Shown piece after piece: positions 1 through 8,796 of a DNA stretch of 64,000 nucleotides. The stretch covers positions 1-64,000 of the forward strand of contig MPMQ01000007.1 in assembly GCA_002238585.1 (NCBI GenBank), in the 5' to 3' direction. The notes beneath the pieces were generated by a model. The model searched no databases and had not been told where the DNA came from. It saw only the letters and a list, made by a program, of their open reading frames with translations. Within the stretch, counting starts at the first letter, position 1; the number at the start of each line of letters is the position of its first letter. The DNA comes from Kistimonas sp. bin40. Lineage in GTDB: Bacteria > Pseudomonadota > Gammaproteobacteria > Pseudomonadales > Endozoicomonadaceae. The translations under genes and the position numbers were made by a program.

Positions 1-730
1 GCACGGCTCTTGAGCGAGGTCTGGAAGCGACTGTGTCCCGAACATACACCGGCACAGCTTGCGACGCATCAAGTCCCTCCCCACTTTCCCAGCAGGGCGT
101 CGCCAGCCTGGCAATATCGCTGGCGCGGGGATGAGCATGAGGCAAAGTCAGAATACAATCCAGGTCCAGCCGCGCGCTGTAGCAACAACCGGCCCCAGTG
201 GCCACCAGCGGACCCTCAGCGCCAGCACCGCCCACCCAGCTGCGGGTGAGCTCCCCCTTTTCCAGACAGCCACGCACAGACTCCGGGGAGTTGACTTGCT
301 CCGGCATGACGGGCTCCACCAAGCTGCCAACAGCTCGGTAGGCCCCCCAGTACACCTGGTCCATTCTGGCGTCCTGCAAGGCAAGAATACAGCGGGAATC
401 ATGCAGGCGCCGCGCCTGTAGCGCCAACGCAGCCAAGCTGGACACAGGCAGCACAGGCAGACTCAGCCCCCAAGCCAGCCCCTGTGCGGCAGCAGCCGCT
501 ATACGCAGCCCGGTGAAGGAGCCCGGTCCTTGCCCGAAGGCAATAGCTGCCAGCTGATCGGGTCGCGTGCCACAATCATCCAACAAAGCATGAACCATGG
601 GGAGCAAACGCACAGCCTGGCACCTCGGCGCCAGCTCATGCAACTCCCGCAGGCTCTCTGGATCCCGGGTATCATGCAAGGCCACAGAACAGGCATCCGC
701 CGCTGTATCAAGTGCCAGAATCAAGGACAT
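1..730 (-). CDS. tsaB: TsaB, tRNA threonylcarbamoyladenosine biosynthesis subunit (3' end cut by window)
   Basis: The frame is open from the ATG at 730 to the window edge, giving 243 codons with no stop. The protein starts MSLILALDTAADACSVAL, the ASKHA-type first strand of the TsaB/YeaZ family, and carries the family motif GQGPGSFTGLRI about residue 70. The last visible stretch, PVYVRDTVA, resembles the usual TsaB C-terminus, so only a few residues are missing. TsaB is known as the inactive Kae1 paralogue that holds TsaD and TsaE for t6A37 synthesis on ANN-decoding tRNAs in the cytosol. It follows adk by 40 nt on the same strand, an arrangement known from pseudomonads, so co-transcription is likely. 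Family assignment is secure; the true end is not visible. Confidence 0.9.
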   Translation of the reverse strand, partial: MSLILALDTAADACSVALHDTRDPESLRELHELAPRCQAVRLLPMVHALLDDCGTRPDQLAAIAFGQGPGSFTGLRIAAAAAQGLAWGLSLPVLPVSSLAALALQARRLHDSRCILALQDARMDQVYWGAYRAVGSLVEPVMPEQVNSPESVRGCLEKGELTRSWVGGAGAEGPLVATGAGCCYSARLDLDCILTLPHAHPRASDIARLATPCWESGEGLDASQAVPVYVRDTVASRPRSRAV

Positions 731-770
731 ACGATGTATTCATTCTCTGATAAACCCTAAAAAACAGCAC

Positions 771-1436
771 TCAAACCGAACAGGACCGAGCAAGCGTCAG
801 AGTCTCAAAAAGCGCAGTGGTGACCTCGGCCACAGACCCTGCACCCGCCACTGTATGGATGCGCACCGCGCCCTGCTCTGCCAACTTTTTGTAAAAGGTA
901 ACCAGCGGGCGTGTCTGCTGATGGTAAACCTCCAGGCGCTGGCGAACCGTCTCTTCACGATCGTCCGGACGCTGCACCAGAGGCTCTCCAGTCTGATCGT
1001 CCTGCCCCGAATTTGTGGGTGGATTGAAGATCAGATGGTAGGTGCGTCCACTACTCTCATGCACACGCCGTCCGCTGATACGACGCACAATTTCCTCATC
1101 GGCGAGGGTCAGCTCTACCACATGGTCAGTCGCAACGCCCTCTCTCAGTAGGGATTGAGCTTGCTCAAGCGTGCGGGGAATGCCATCCAGAACAAATCCC
1201 CGGACACAATCACTGGCAGCAAGGCGTTCACGAACAAGATCAAGGACCACCGCATCCGAAACCAGCTGACCAGACTGGATTACCTCCTCAACTTTCTTTC
1301 CAAGAGGGGTCTTTTTCTGGATGCTCTCCCTGAGCATGTCGCCCGTTGAGATGTGCGGAATGGCGTATTTTTTTGCAAGATGGACCGCCTGCGTTCCCTT
1401 TCCTGCACCCGGAGGCCCCAACATAATGATGCGCAT
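771..1436 (-). CDS. adk: adenylate kinase
   Basis: The 221-residue protein begins MRIIMLGPPGAGKGTQ, the P-loop at the expected extreme N-terminus. It carries the AMP-binding segment STGDMLR, the DGIPRT motif and a long LID domain (GRRVHESSGRTYH to QRPDDREETV), so it is the long bacterial form. It interconverts ATP+AMP and 2 ADP in the cytosol. A frame-compatible start lies 13 codons upstream at 1475, but the P-loop position and an AGGAG about 12 nt before 1436 favour the shorter form. The LID shows no four-cysteine zinc site. tsaB follows 40 nt downstream. Confidence 0.95.
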   Translation of the reverse strand: MRIIMLGPPGAGKGTQAVHLAKKYAIPHISTGDMLRESIQKKTPLGKKVEEVIQSGQLVSDAVVLDLVRERLAASDCVRGFVLDGIPRTLEQAQSLLREGVATDHVVELTLADEEIVRRISGRRVHESSGRTYHLIFNPPTNSGQDDQTGEPLVQRPDDREETVRQRLEVYHQQTRPLVTFYKKLAEQGAVRIHTVAGAGSVAEVTTALFETLTLARSCSV

Positions 1437-1833
1437 ATTCAGAGTAGGCTCCTGTGTAAAAATCTCATTCGCCATGGGCGTAGGTAACCATAGCGGGACC
1501 TGGCAAGGTTACACACCCCCACCACCCAGCTCAAGGCACAGTCATACACAACTTTCCTGAGCCACAACTTCCAACAACCTCTTCCGGCCCTATGCAAGGA
1601 CCGCCTCCCCTGGACGTGAACTTCACATCCAGCTTGAAAATCAGGTTCACACGCAGCTTGGGACAAACTTTCATTCCATCAAGAAACCTTCTTTACCCTT
1701 TACCCAAGCTATCTGCTTTACCCGGAATCCATACGAAGGAGCAACCAGCACTCGCACCCTTCCCCGCAGCAGGCACTACAGCGGCTATGTCCTGGAGCTT
1801 CATGCATCCTGGAGCTTCATGTATCCTGGAACT
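1437..1833. other. spacer between adk and comM without a recognisable gene
   Basis: About 400 bases lie between the comM stop and the adk start. Neither strand shows a recognisable protein. The only clear structure is a 17-bp tandem repeat at its comM end. The adk promoter should lie here, but I could not pick out a convincing -35/-10 pair. Confidence 0.6.
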
Positions 1834-1840
1834 TCATGGA
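1790..1840. repeat. 17-bp tandem repeat, three copies, reaching the comM stop
   Basis: Three consecutive 17-bp units (1790-1806, 1807-1823, 1824-1840) share the core TCCTGGAGCTTCATG. The third has one changed core base and covers the comM stop codon. Every unit contains CCTGG, a predicted site of the EcoRII-type system in this window. The length is not a multiple of three, so copy-number change would alter the comM end or the downstream spacer. Confidence 0.85.
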
Positions 1841-3339
1841 GACTGCCAAGCCGGCCGGTAACTGGCTGCCTCCATCAAGTGCTCTTCCACAATGTGTTCA
1901 CTATGCGCCATATCTGCCAAGGTGCGGGCTACCCGCAGCATGCGGTGCAGCCCCCTGCCAGACAGCTTCAGACTATGGGCCATCTTTTCCAGCAATTTCT
2001 TCTCAGCAGATCCGATCTGGCATATTTTCAAAAGGCGAGCGGCCTCCAGGTGGGCATTCATGCAACCTTGACGTTGATCGATTCTGGAACGAATGCTGCA
2101 CACTCTGGGACGCACACGGGCCGAGGACTCCGGTGGTTGCTGCGATGTTTGCAAAAGCAGCGCGGGCGGGAGACGATCCATAGTCACCTTCATGTCAATT
2201 CTGTCCAACAAAGGCCCAGACAATCTGCGCTGATAGCGCTGAATTTGATCCGGTGAGCACCGGCATGGTTGATCCCGGCTACCGAGAAAGCCACACGGGC
2301 AAGGATTCATGGCAGCGAGCAGCTGGAAGCGAGCAGGAAAAGTTACTTGATGTTTCGCACGCGAAATACACACTTCCCCCAGCTCCAGCGGCTGACGCAA
2401 AATCTCAAGAGTACGGCGATCAAATTCCGGCAGCTCGTCCAGGAAGAGGACACCGTGGTGCGCCAGGCTGATTTCTCCGGGACGCGGGTGACTGCCTCCA
2501 CCGGTCAGGGAAGTGCTGGACGCAGTGTGATGAGGCGCGCGCCAAGGCGGTTGCCGCCAAGGGGGCATTCTCTGGCCGCATAGCGAATAGATGCTTGCCA
2601 CCTCCAGAGCCTCGTGCTCATCCAGCTCTGGCAGTATGCCGGGCAGGCACTGGGCAAGCAGCGTTTTTCCGGTGCCCGGCGGGCCGCTGAACAGAAGCCC
2701 ATGCCCCCCTGTTGCCGCGATTTCCAGAGCTCTGCGAGCATGGAAGTGCCCCTGCACTACAGACATGTCGTGACCCGGGGCTGTTGCAGAAACTTCTGCG
2801 GCTATGGCAGGACGCGCCTCCAGCAGCTGGCTTTGATTCAAGTGGGCTGTGGCCTGCGCCAATGTCTCGGGACCAAACACTGTAGCCTGGGAACAGAGCA
2901 TGGACTCTGGCAAAGAATCAGCAGGCACCAATACACGCCGCTTTTCTGCCGTAGCCGCTACCACTGCAGAAAGTATACCGGGAACAGGTCGAATGGCCCC
3001 GCTGAGGGCGAGCTCGCCCAGGCATTCGTAGTCGGCAAGGGCATCAGGTGGAAGTTGACCTGATGCCAGCAGGATGCCCAGTGCTATCGGCAAGTCGAAG
3101 CGCCCTCCCTCTTTGGGAAGATCGGCAGGTGCCAGATTGACGGTTATCCTTCGGGCAGGGAACGTAAAGCCGACATTCAACAAAGCGCTGCGCACGCGGT
3201 CTTTGCTTTCCCTGACTGCGGTTTCCGGGAGTCCCACGATATTGAGGGCGGGCAGCCCATTGGACAGATGAACTTCCGTCTGCACAGAGGGTGCCCGGAT
3301 ACCCAGGCGAGCACGGGTATGAACCACAGCCAGCGACAT
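1834..3339 (-). CDS. comM: ComM/YifB-type Mg-chelatase-like AAA+ ATPase
   Basis: The 501-residue protein has an N-terminal ChlI-like/Lon-fold domain (start MSLAVVHTRARLGI, then LPALNIVGLPETAVRESKDR), a central AAA+ module with Walker A GPPGTGKT near residue 220 and Walker B-like GVLFLDELPEF, the CPCG zinc-like motif, and the family's C-terminal helical domain. Length and motif order match full-length ComM, known as a helicase promoting branch migration during natural transformation and named YifB in enterobacteria. It is cytosolic. The gene stands alone, with long spacers on both sides, and its stop falls inside a 17-bp tandem repeat. Confidence 0.93.
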   Translation of the reverse strand: MSLAVVHTRARLGIRAPSVQTEVHLSNGLPALNIVGLPETAVRESKDRVRSALLNVGFTFPARRITVNLAPADLPKEGGRFDLPIALGILLASGQLPPDALADYECLGELALSGAIRPVPGILSAVVAATAEKRRVLVPADSLPESMLCSQATVFGPETLAQATAHLNQSQLLEARPAIAAEVSATAPGHDMSVVQGHFHARRALEIAATGGHGLLFSGPPGTGKTLLAQCLPGILPELDEHEALEVASIYSLCGQRMPPWRQPPWRAPHHTASSTSLTGGGSHPRPGEISLAHHGVLFLDELPEFDRRTLEILRQPLELGEVCISRAKHQVTFPARFQLLAAMNPCPCGFLGSRDQPCRCSPDQIQRYQRRLSGPLLDRIDMKVTMDRLPPALLLQTSQQPPESSARVRPRVCSIRSRIDQRQGCMNAHLEAARLLKICQIGSAEKKLLEKMAHSLKLSGRGLHRMLRVARTLADMAHSEHIVEEHLMEAASYRPAWQSP

Positions 3340-3795
3340 GGCGGCAAGAACTCACAGCGATGACAAGGGCGAGGAGTCTAACAGCTCCCACACTGAAGAT
3401 TGCGCCAGTGTCCCTTTGTTTTGTTGTAAAATTGTTAAGGTTGCAGGCACCAGACTTGTACAGGCGAAGGCCCGTCTGACACAGCCCATGCGATGCAAGA
3501 AGCCTGCGCTGAGGTCCTTCTGTCCCGCCAACACCCCACAGCTGGCTTTGGATCCCGGCTATCCCTTTTCAGCTGTTTCGCCGCGCAGTGCGCCTGGCTG
3601 CGGCTGCGCGTTCCTGCCACGGCCAGGCGCACTCTCTCGCTTGTGCTGATCCGATCTTGCTTGTGCTCCACCAGCGGGCACTGATACCAGATTTTTCCAG
3701 CTTGACCTGGCAGGCCAGTCGCGTATGATTGCCCGCAAGCAAAACAGCCGATGCTTTACCTCATTGTCCTTTACCTTATTCTCCGTGTGGATGCT
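3340..3795. other. spacer between comM and the methyltransferase gene
   Basis: This spacer separates the divergent comM and dcm genes. No protein-like frame stands out. It contains the methyltransferase promoter at 3702-3729. The remainder shows nothing I can assign. Confidence 0.55.
3702..3729 (+). promoter_or_regulatory. sigma70-type promoter of the methyltransferase gene with an internal CCWGG site
   Basis: A -35 TTGACC (3702-3707), a 16-bp spacer and a -10 TATGAT (3724-3729) predict a transcript start near 3736. The sequence CCTGG at 3706-3710 overlaps the -35 end and the spacer. That is the expected target of the enzyme encoded downstream, so methylation could affect its own promoter. 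Promoter call is by consensus match only. Confidence 0.65.
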
Positions 3796-5055
3796 ATGCA
3801 CAAACTGTCAGAGTTGTATGCCTTGATTGGTGAAGATCAACTGGCAGAGTGGCTGAACATCACAAAAAACAGTATTGAAAGCGTATTGAAGGGAGGAAGT
3901 CATCCAGAAAAGGAAAGACTTTCAACAAGATGCGATCAAATACTGCACAGCATCTCCAACCCGCCAATAGCAAAATCTGCTGCGTTTACATTTATTGACT
4001 TGTTCGCTGGCATTGGTGGCATCCGCCGTGGGTTTGAAAGTATTGGTGGCCAATGCGTTTTTACTTCTGAGTGGAACAAGTATGCCCAGAAGACATATAG
4101 TGCCAATTACCGCGATCATCACCCCGTCATTGGAGACATTACACAGGTTGATGCAAATCTGATCCCTGACCATGATGTACTTCTGGCCGGTTTCCCCTGT
4201 CAGCCCTTTTCGCTGGCAGGTGTCTCAAAGAAGAATTCTCTTGGTCGCGCCCATGGGTTTGATTGCAATACGCAAGGGACTTTGTTTTTTGACGTGGAAA
4301 GAATCATCAGCGCCAAGTCTCCCAAAGCCTTCTTGCTTGAAAACGTGAAAAACTTGTTCAGCCACGACAAAGGAAGAACCTTTAAAGTCATTACGCACAC
4401 CCTTGAAAAAAAATTGGGTTACAAGATCTTTTACAAGGTAATCGACGCCAATGGTTTTGTTCCCCAGCATCGTCAACGGGTTTTTATCGTTGGCTTTCGT
4501 GACCATGTGCCTTTCAACTGGGAGGATTTTGATCATCCCGGGAAAGGAACTGTCACCCTGAAAGACATTTTGCACCCTGAAGACGGCAGCGAACGGCCCG
4601 AACCGCCGTTTACTGAAGGAAGGAAAGCGAAAGTACGCAAAGATTTCATCCTCAGCACAAAGCTGTGGAGCTACCTGAAAGATTACAAGCGCAAGCATGA
4701 AGAGAAGGGTAACGGCTTTGGATTCAGTGTAGTCACGGGCGACGACACATCCCGAACTTTGTCGGCTCGGTACCATAAAGATGGCTCTGAAATTCTCATT
4801 TGCCGGGGAAAGGACGAAAACCCAAGGCGCCTCACACCACGCGAATGCGCAAGGCTGATGGGATATCCCGACAGTTTGAAAATACCTGTTTCAAACACCC
4901 AGGCTTACAGGCAGTTCGGGAACTCTGTAGTGGTGCCGGTCATCGAAGAAATAGCACGTATTATGCGTCCTCACATAATGCAACTTATTGAAAATCAATG
5001 TCAGATTGTGCCAGAACAGCAAGATGTGGCAGCAGGGCTTCTGGTGAAGGCCTAA
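3796..5055 (+). CDS. dcm: EcoRII/Dcm-type DNA (cytosine-5) methyltransferase
   Basis: This is the modification enzyme of a type II system. The 419-residue protein (from the ATG at 3796) has motif [11 protein letters not shown] (66-75), motif [10 protein letters not shown] with catalytic Cys135, motif VI LENVKN (Glu182), motif VIII QHRQR and the late motif [12 protein letters not shown]. The region between, especially [16 protein letters not shown], matches the target-recognition part of M.EcoRII/Dcm from memory, so methylation of the inner C of CCWGG is expected. The first 55 residues look like a helix-turn-helix extension, as in M.EcoRII, which can repress its own gene. An in-frame ATG at 3751 would add 15 hydrophobic residues; neither start has a clear ribosome-binding site. 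Base composition is more AT-rich than the flanking genes, suggesting transfer. Confidence 0.93.
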   Translation: MHKLSELYALIGEDQLAEWLNITKNSIESVLKGGSHPEKERLSTRCDQILHSISNPPIAKSAAFTFIDLFAGIGGIRRGFESIGGQCVFTSEWNKYAQKTYSANYRDHHPVIGDITQVDANLIPDHDVLLAGFPCQPFSLAGVSKKNSLGRAHGFDCNTQGTLFFDVERIISAKSPKAFLLENVKNLFSHDKGRTFKVITHTLEKKLGYKIFYKVIDANGFVPQHRQRVFIVGFRDHVPFNWEDFDHPGKGTVTLKDILHPEDGSERPEPPFTEGRKAKVRKDFILSTKLWSYLKDYKRKHEEKGNGFGFSVVTGDDTSRTLSARYHKDGSEILICRGKDENPRRLTPRECARLMGYPDSLKIPVSNTQAYRQFGNSVVVPVIEEIARIMRPHIMQLIENQCQIVPEQQDVAAGLLVKA

Positions 5056-5432
5056 CCCTGTTTTCCTGATGATCAGAAGCCCTTCGCCTCCTGGGGCTGA
5101 GACATCGCCTGCAGTCTCGAACGACCACTGGGCCCTGGGTATAATGCGTCCTGCTGCAATTGGGCGGCCATCCGTGCGCACCGTCTTTTCACGCATGCTG
5201 CGGTCTTCATTCCCGTCCAGGTGAGCGGCGACGAGCATTTATTATGCCCTTCGATGTCTTTTGTTGCGCTTGCCAGCCCTTTTACTGTGCAGAAAGGGGC
5301 AAGGTTACGAGATAACATGGACTGATAATTGGGCCGCAATGCACTAGTATGCAGTCATTATGCGGCAGCACGAACTCTGGATTCATTGCGGAGAAAATTT
5401 GAAAGAGTGTTGTATGACAATGCAGGTCCGGC
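5056..5432. other. spacer between methyltransferase and restriction endonuclease genes
   Basis: This 377-base gap separates the tandem M and R genes. It is large for a co-transcribed pair and could hold a separate promoter for the endonuclease, with a TAGTAT hexamer near 5345 as a weak -10 candidate. No small control-protein (C protein) gene is visible here on either strand. Nothing else is assigned. Confidence 0.5.
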
Positions 5433-6614
5433 ATGAAATTTAAAGACTGGATTCATGATGTAGCCAACGCCGACTGGAGAATTTATATAAAACGGCTTTC
5501 GGCCAATGATACTGGCGCAACCAAAAGCCACCAGAGTGGAATTTACTTTCCACGATCTGTGCTGAGCACAATATTTCCCAGCATCAACCGGAATGATCAA
5601 ACCAACCCTGAGGTATTTTTTACAAGCGTCATTGAATCGGACAATATTCCTGAGCAGACGCTTCGTGCGATTTATTACAATCAGAAAACACGAAACGAAA
5701 AGAGAATAACACGCTGGAAGCAGGGCATCGACTACACGCCACTTCAAGACACAGAAAAAACCGGAGCAATCGCGATATTTGCTTTCCATCAAAGCTCCGG
5801 TGATTCAGCATTCATGAGGGCATGGGTGTGCCGCAACCTGGAGGAAGAAGACCACCTGGAGGAACGACTTGGTGAGCTGGATCCACAAAGGAGCTACTTT
5901 GAATATGGCAATATACTATTTGAAGGCATTACCCACTCAGGCTCATTAAAAACAGAAAAATATCCACCCGAATGGAATGAGCACTTCCCTGCAGGCGCGA
6001 CAATCATCAATTACCTTTTACAAAAAGGCAGTCACGCCGAACTAGCGCCGGATGAGCGGCTTTTGAAAAGACGGGACCACGAATTTGATTTATTCAGACT
6101 TGTCGAACATCATCACGTGCTGCCCTTGATACAGAAAGGATTCACAAACGTTGAAGACTTTGTAAGGCTAGCCAACTCTGTTTCAAACAGACGAAAATCA
6201 AGATCTGGAGCATCACTCGAGTTACACCTGGAAACCATTTTCAAGGAAGAAGGACTTACCCAATTTGAAACTCAGTGCACAACTGAATCCAACAAAAAAC
6301 CCGACTTCTTGTTTCCTGGCTGCTCTTGCTATCATGACTCATATTATCCGAGTGACAACTTACGCATGCTTGCAGTGAAAACAACTGCAAAAGATCGCTG
6401 GCGCCAAATTCTGAATGAAGCACATCGGATCACTACTCCTTACCTTTTCACTCTACAACAAGGGGTGTCGGAAAATCAGTTCCGGGAAATGCAAGAAGAA
6501 AATGTAAAGCTTGTCGTCCCCAAAAAAATACATGCCTGCTTTCCCGAGTCAATTCGCAAGGACCTCTACTCTCTTGCAAGATTTATCCGGGAAACCAAAA
6601 ATCTTTATCTATAA
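5433..6614 (+). CDS. ecoRIIR: EcoRII-type type IIE restriction endonuclease
   Basis: The 393-residue product matches R.EcoRII (about 400 residues) along its whole length by memory of that family. The N-terminal effector domain carries YIKRLSANDTGAT (18-30), the linker includes LANSVSNRRKSRSG (246-259), and the C-terminal catalytic domain has Glu263, PDFLFPG with Asp291, and VKTTAKDRWR with Lys316, the PD-(D/E)xK-like site. EcoRII cuts CCWGG after engaging a second copy of the site as an effector. No frameshift or missing motif is seen, so activity is plausible. It lies downstream of and co-directional with its methyltransferase, whereas I recall the plasmid EcoRII genes as convergent. The gene is AT-rich relative to its neighbours. 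Confidence 0.94.
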   Translation: MKFKDWIHDVANADWRIYIKRLSANDTGATKSHQSGIYFPRSVLSTIFPSINRNDQTNPEVFFTSVIESDNIPEQTLRAIYYNQKTRNEKRITRWKQGIDYTPLQDTEKTGAIAIFAFHQSSGDSAFMRAWVCRNLEEEDHLEERLGELDPQRSYFEYGNILFEGITHSGSLKTEKYPPEWNEHFPAGATIINYLLQKGSHAELAPDERLLKRRDHEFDLFRLVEHHHVLPLIQKGFTNVEDFVRLANSVSNRRKSRSGASLELHLETIFKEEGLTQFETQCTTESNKKPDFLFPGCSCYHDSYYPSDNLRMLAVKTTAKDRWRQILNEAHRITTPYLFTLQQGVSENQFREMQEENVKLVVPKKIHACFPESIRKDLYSLARFIRETKNLYL

Positions 6615-6915
6615 TCTTGTCCAACAATCTTCAGGAGCCCCATCACACGTGACGCAAAATTCAGGCAAGGCTGGCGGCCGTGCCGAACAAGGCCGCCGTG
6701 CAACCATTCTTCTCTCATCGCTCTGCCACCATCGCCCTGCCACCATCGCCCTGCCACAAACAGCTTCTCGCAACGACAAAAACATGTGCCCCAGCATGTC
6801 ACAAACAGAATTTTCCTGCTACGGATGGGCGCTTCTTTGCTGTTGGCTGTGCAGTATTTTTCGTTCCGGTCGATACAGCGGCTGTACTCAACTCAAGCGA
6901 CCCCGGAGAACAGGG
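6615..6915. other. spacer upstream of the receiver-EAL gene
   Basis: This 300-base stretch follows the endonuclease stop. It contains a 14-bp tandem repeat at 6716-6757. A frame running into the receiver-EAL gene from upstream (for example from an ATG at 6784) would add a hydrophobic segment, but it has no family support. Confidence 0.5.
6716..6757. repeat. 14-bp tandem repeat, three copies
   Basis: Units 6716-6729, 6730-6743 and 6744-6757 read CATCGCYCTGCCAC; the second and third are identical and the first differs at one base. The unit is not a multiple of three and lies between genes. Confidence 0.85.
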
Positions 6916-8148
6916 ATGAGCGAGGAAGCCAAGCCGGGGGAAGGACTAACCCTGCTGATTGTCGAAGACAACCCTTTTCAAAGAAGGCTTGCTGCCAGAA
7001 TTCTTGAGAAACTGGGATGTGCCTGTGTCCTGACAGCCTCAGACGGGAAGGATGCGCTTGGCCAGCTGGCCACACTTTCTTCCCCGGTGCACATTGTGCT
7101 CAGCGATCTGGACATGCCCAGCATGGATGGTGCTGCCCTTCTTTGCCACCTGGCAAAAAACAGACTTGTCGACGCCATTGCCGTTGTCAGTGGCATGGAG
7201 ACAGCCCTTGTTAACACAGTCGAGGAAATGGCAGGGGAGAATGGACTGCGGGTGCTTTCCAGTGTCACCAAACCGGTCACGCATGACAAGATGCAACAGC
7301 TGATCAGACAATACCGCAAACGAGAAAAATCGCGCGCAGCGAAAGAACCGCAGCAGTCTTTTCCTGTAGATGAAATCATCAAAGGAATGGAGGCCGGAGC
7401 TTTCACCACCTGGTACCAACCGAAGGTCCGCATAACAGATGGTGCCTGGGTTTCATCAGAGGCTCTGGTGCGATGGCAGCATCCTTGCCAAGGGCTGGTA
7501 ATGCCATCACAATTTATTCATGTCATGGAGGAAAATGGACTCATTGCGCAGCTGACATGGCTACAGATTCAAGCCATTGTTGAAGACCTTCGCGCATGGC
7601 GCAACAAATATGGGCGAGATTTTTCTGTTTCCATCAACCTGTCTCCCAGCATTCTGCAAGACACCAACTTTCCCTGCCGGTTGGCTCAACTGATCGAGCA
7701 GCATAATGTCCCGGCCGACAATATTATTTTCGAGGTAACAGAAAACAGTGTCATGGGAGATACAGCTGAGAGCCTGGAAACCCTGGCCAGATTGCGCATC
7801 AAGGGCACGACTTTATCCATCGACGATTTTGGAACCGGTTTTTCAGGATTGATGCAGCTGGACCGGATTCCTTTCTCCGAGCTGAAAATTGACCAACTTT
7901 TTATCCGCAACATGGATACCAAAGCGGCAAGCCGAACGATCGTCTCATCCAGTCTGGATTTAGCGCGCCGTTTGCACATGACAACCGTTGCTGAAGGTAT
8001 CGAGACCCTCGCCGACTGGAAGAGGCTGGCCTCGATGGGCTGCGACATAGCACAAGGGTTCTGGGTTGCCCGCCCCATGCCAGCACCAACCCTGTTTCAG
8101 TGGGAGCAATCCTGGAAACGCCGTTACCGGACCATGTTGTCGAAATAA
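6916..8148 (+). CDS. receiver-EAL domain protein, cyclic-di-GMP phosphodiesterase
   Basis: The 410-residue protein has an N-terminal CheY-like receiver (residues about 10-130) with acidic pair Glu17/Asp18, phospho-acceptor Asp64 in LSDLDMPSMDG and Lys119 in SVTKPV. An EAL domain follows (about 152-402). EAL residues expected for hydrolysis are present: Glu182 in SEALVRW, Asn241, Glu273/Glu276 in EVTEN, Asp303-Asp304 in DDFGTGFSG, Lys324, Glu360 and Gln380. It should degrade c-di-GMP to pGpG under phosphorylation control, as in RocR/PvrR-type regulators. No GGDEF domain or membrane segment is present, and no partner kinase lies nearby. The start at 6916 has GGAGAACAGGG upstream. It could link c-di-GMP to the flagellar genes in the window, but only by inference. 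Confidence 0.9.
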   Translation: MSEEAKPGEGLTLLIVEDNPFQRRLAARILEKLGCACVLTASDGKDALGQLATLSSPVHIVLSDLDMPSMDGAALLCHLAKNRLVDAIAVVSGMETALVNTVEEMAGENGLRVLSSVTKPVTHDKMQQLIRQYRKREKSRAAKEPQQSFPVDEIIKGMEAGAFTTWYQPKVRITDGAWVSSEALVRWQHPCQGLVMPSQFIHVMEENGLIAQLTWLQIQAIVEDLRAWRNKYGRDFSVSINLSPSILQDTNFPCRLAQLIEQHNVPADNIIFEVTENSVMGDTAESLETLARLRIKGTTLSIDDFGTGFSGLMQLDRIPFSELKIDQLFIRNMDTKAASRTIVSSSLDLARRLHMTTVAEGIETLADWKRLASMGCDIAQGFWVARPMPAPTLFQWEQSWKRRYRTMLSK

Positions 8149-8621
8149 CATACCCGCCATCTCCAGCATTTGAGCAGGCTGCTCTGGCAACCGAGCCATG
8201 TCTGGTGTGGCGGAACATTGCGCTTACACTCCTCCGACTGGCCCGCTGCCATACTGCGGCCCCCTGTTATGGCCCCTGGTACTCAGGGCAGATGCAGCCG
8301 GACACCACTCTTTTCGCTGAGCTGCAGAGGCGTCTCCTTCTGGATCAGCAACATGAAGACCCAGGCCGCAGCCTCACCCGACATGAATCTGGATATGCGG
8401 ATCTGGATACAGCCTGCCGCTGGCATGAGCTCTTTGCCGAACCTGTTGAAAAACTTTCAGAAAACAAAAAGCTGGCTTCGACAGCCGGTGTCATGGCACA
8501 CCGGCCCGGGATAGCTCGCTCTATGGCTGCCACCTGTCTTTTATCTGTCTTCTGTGAGGACGGCACTGAGTACACGACTACAAAGGTGCTTTGCCCGCAT
8601 GACACAGACCACTTCCCAGCG
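8149..8621. other. spacer upstream of rpsF without a recognisable gene
   Basis: Roughly 470 bases show no recognisable protein on either strand. The longest frames have unbiased composition and no family motif. It may be decayed sequence. Confidence 0.5.
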
Positions 8622-8651
8622 TTGCACACCCCCCCCTGATATCGGTACAAT
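8622..8651 (+). promoter_or_regulatory. probable promoter of the rpsF operon
   Basis: TTGCAC (8622-8627) and TACAAT (8646-8651), 18 bp apart, fit a sigma70 promoter. The predicted start near 8658 leaves a leader of about 140 nt before rpsF. Confidence 0.5.
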
Positions 8652-8657
8652 GGCCGG

Positions 8658-8715
8658 CTTTGCGGGATTTTGTTCCGCAAAGCTTGTCGGCTGGTCCGCT
8701 GCGACAGGGCAGCTT
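8658..8715 (+). promoter_or_regulatory. hairpins in the rpsF leader
   Basis: A perfect 8-bp stem (8658-8665 with 8675-8682, CTTTGCGG/CCGCAAAG) is followed by a second stem made of 8680-8684 with 8711-8715 and 8685-8689 with 8702-8706, with a 4-nt GGGC bulge. The two share bases 8680-8682, so they partly exclude each other. In several bacteria the S6:S18 complex binds an rpsF leader hairpin with a bulged CCG; whether this is that element needs a covariance-model comparison. Confidence 0.4.
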
Positions 8716-8796
8716 TCCGGTTTTTCACTCCTTGCCTTACCTTGCGCCCGCACATACCCCGGGAGAGGAAGGCTGTCTGAACCATAAGGAGCCGCT

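Noticed and set aside
8100-8639. 179-codon frame upstream of rpsF
   Set aside because: It overlaps the EAL gene end and has no coding-like composition or family motif; treated as spacer.
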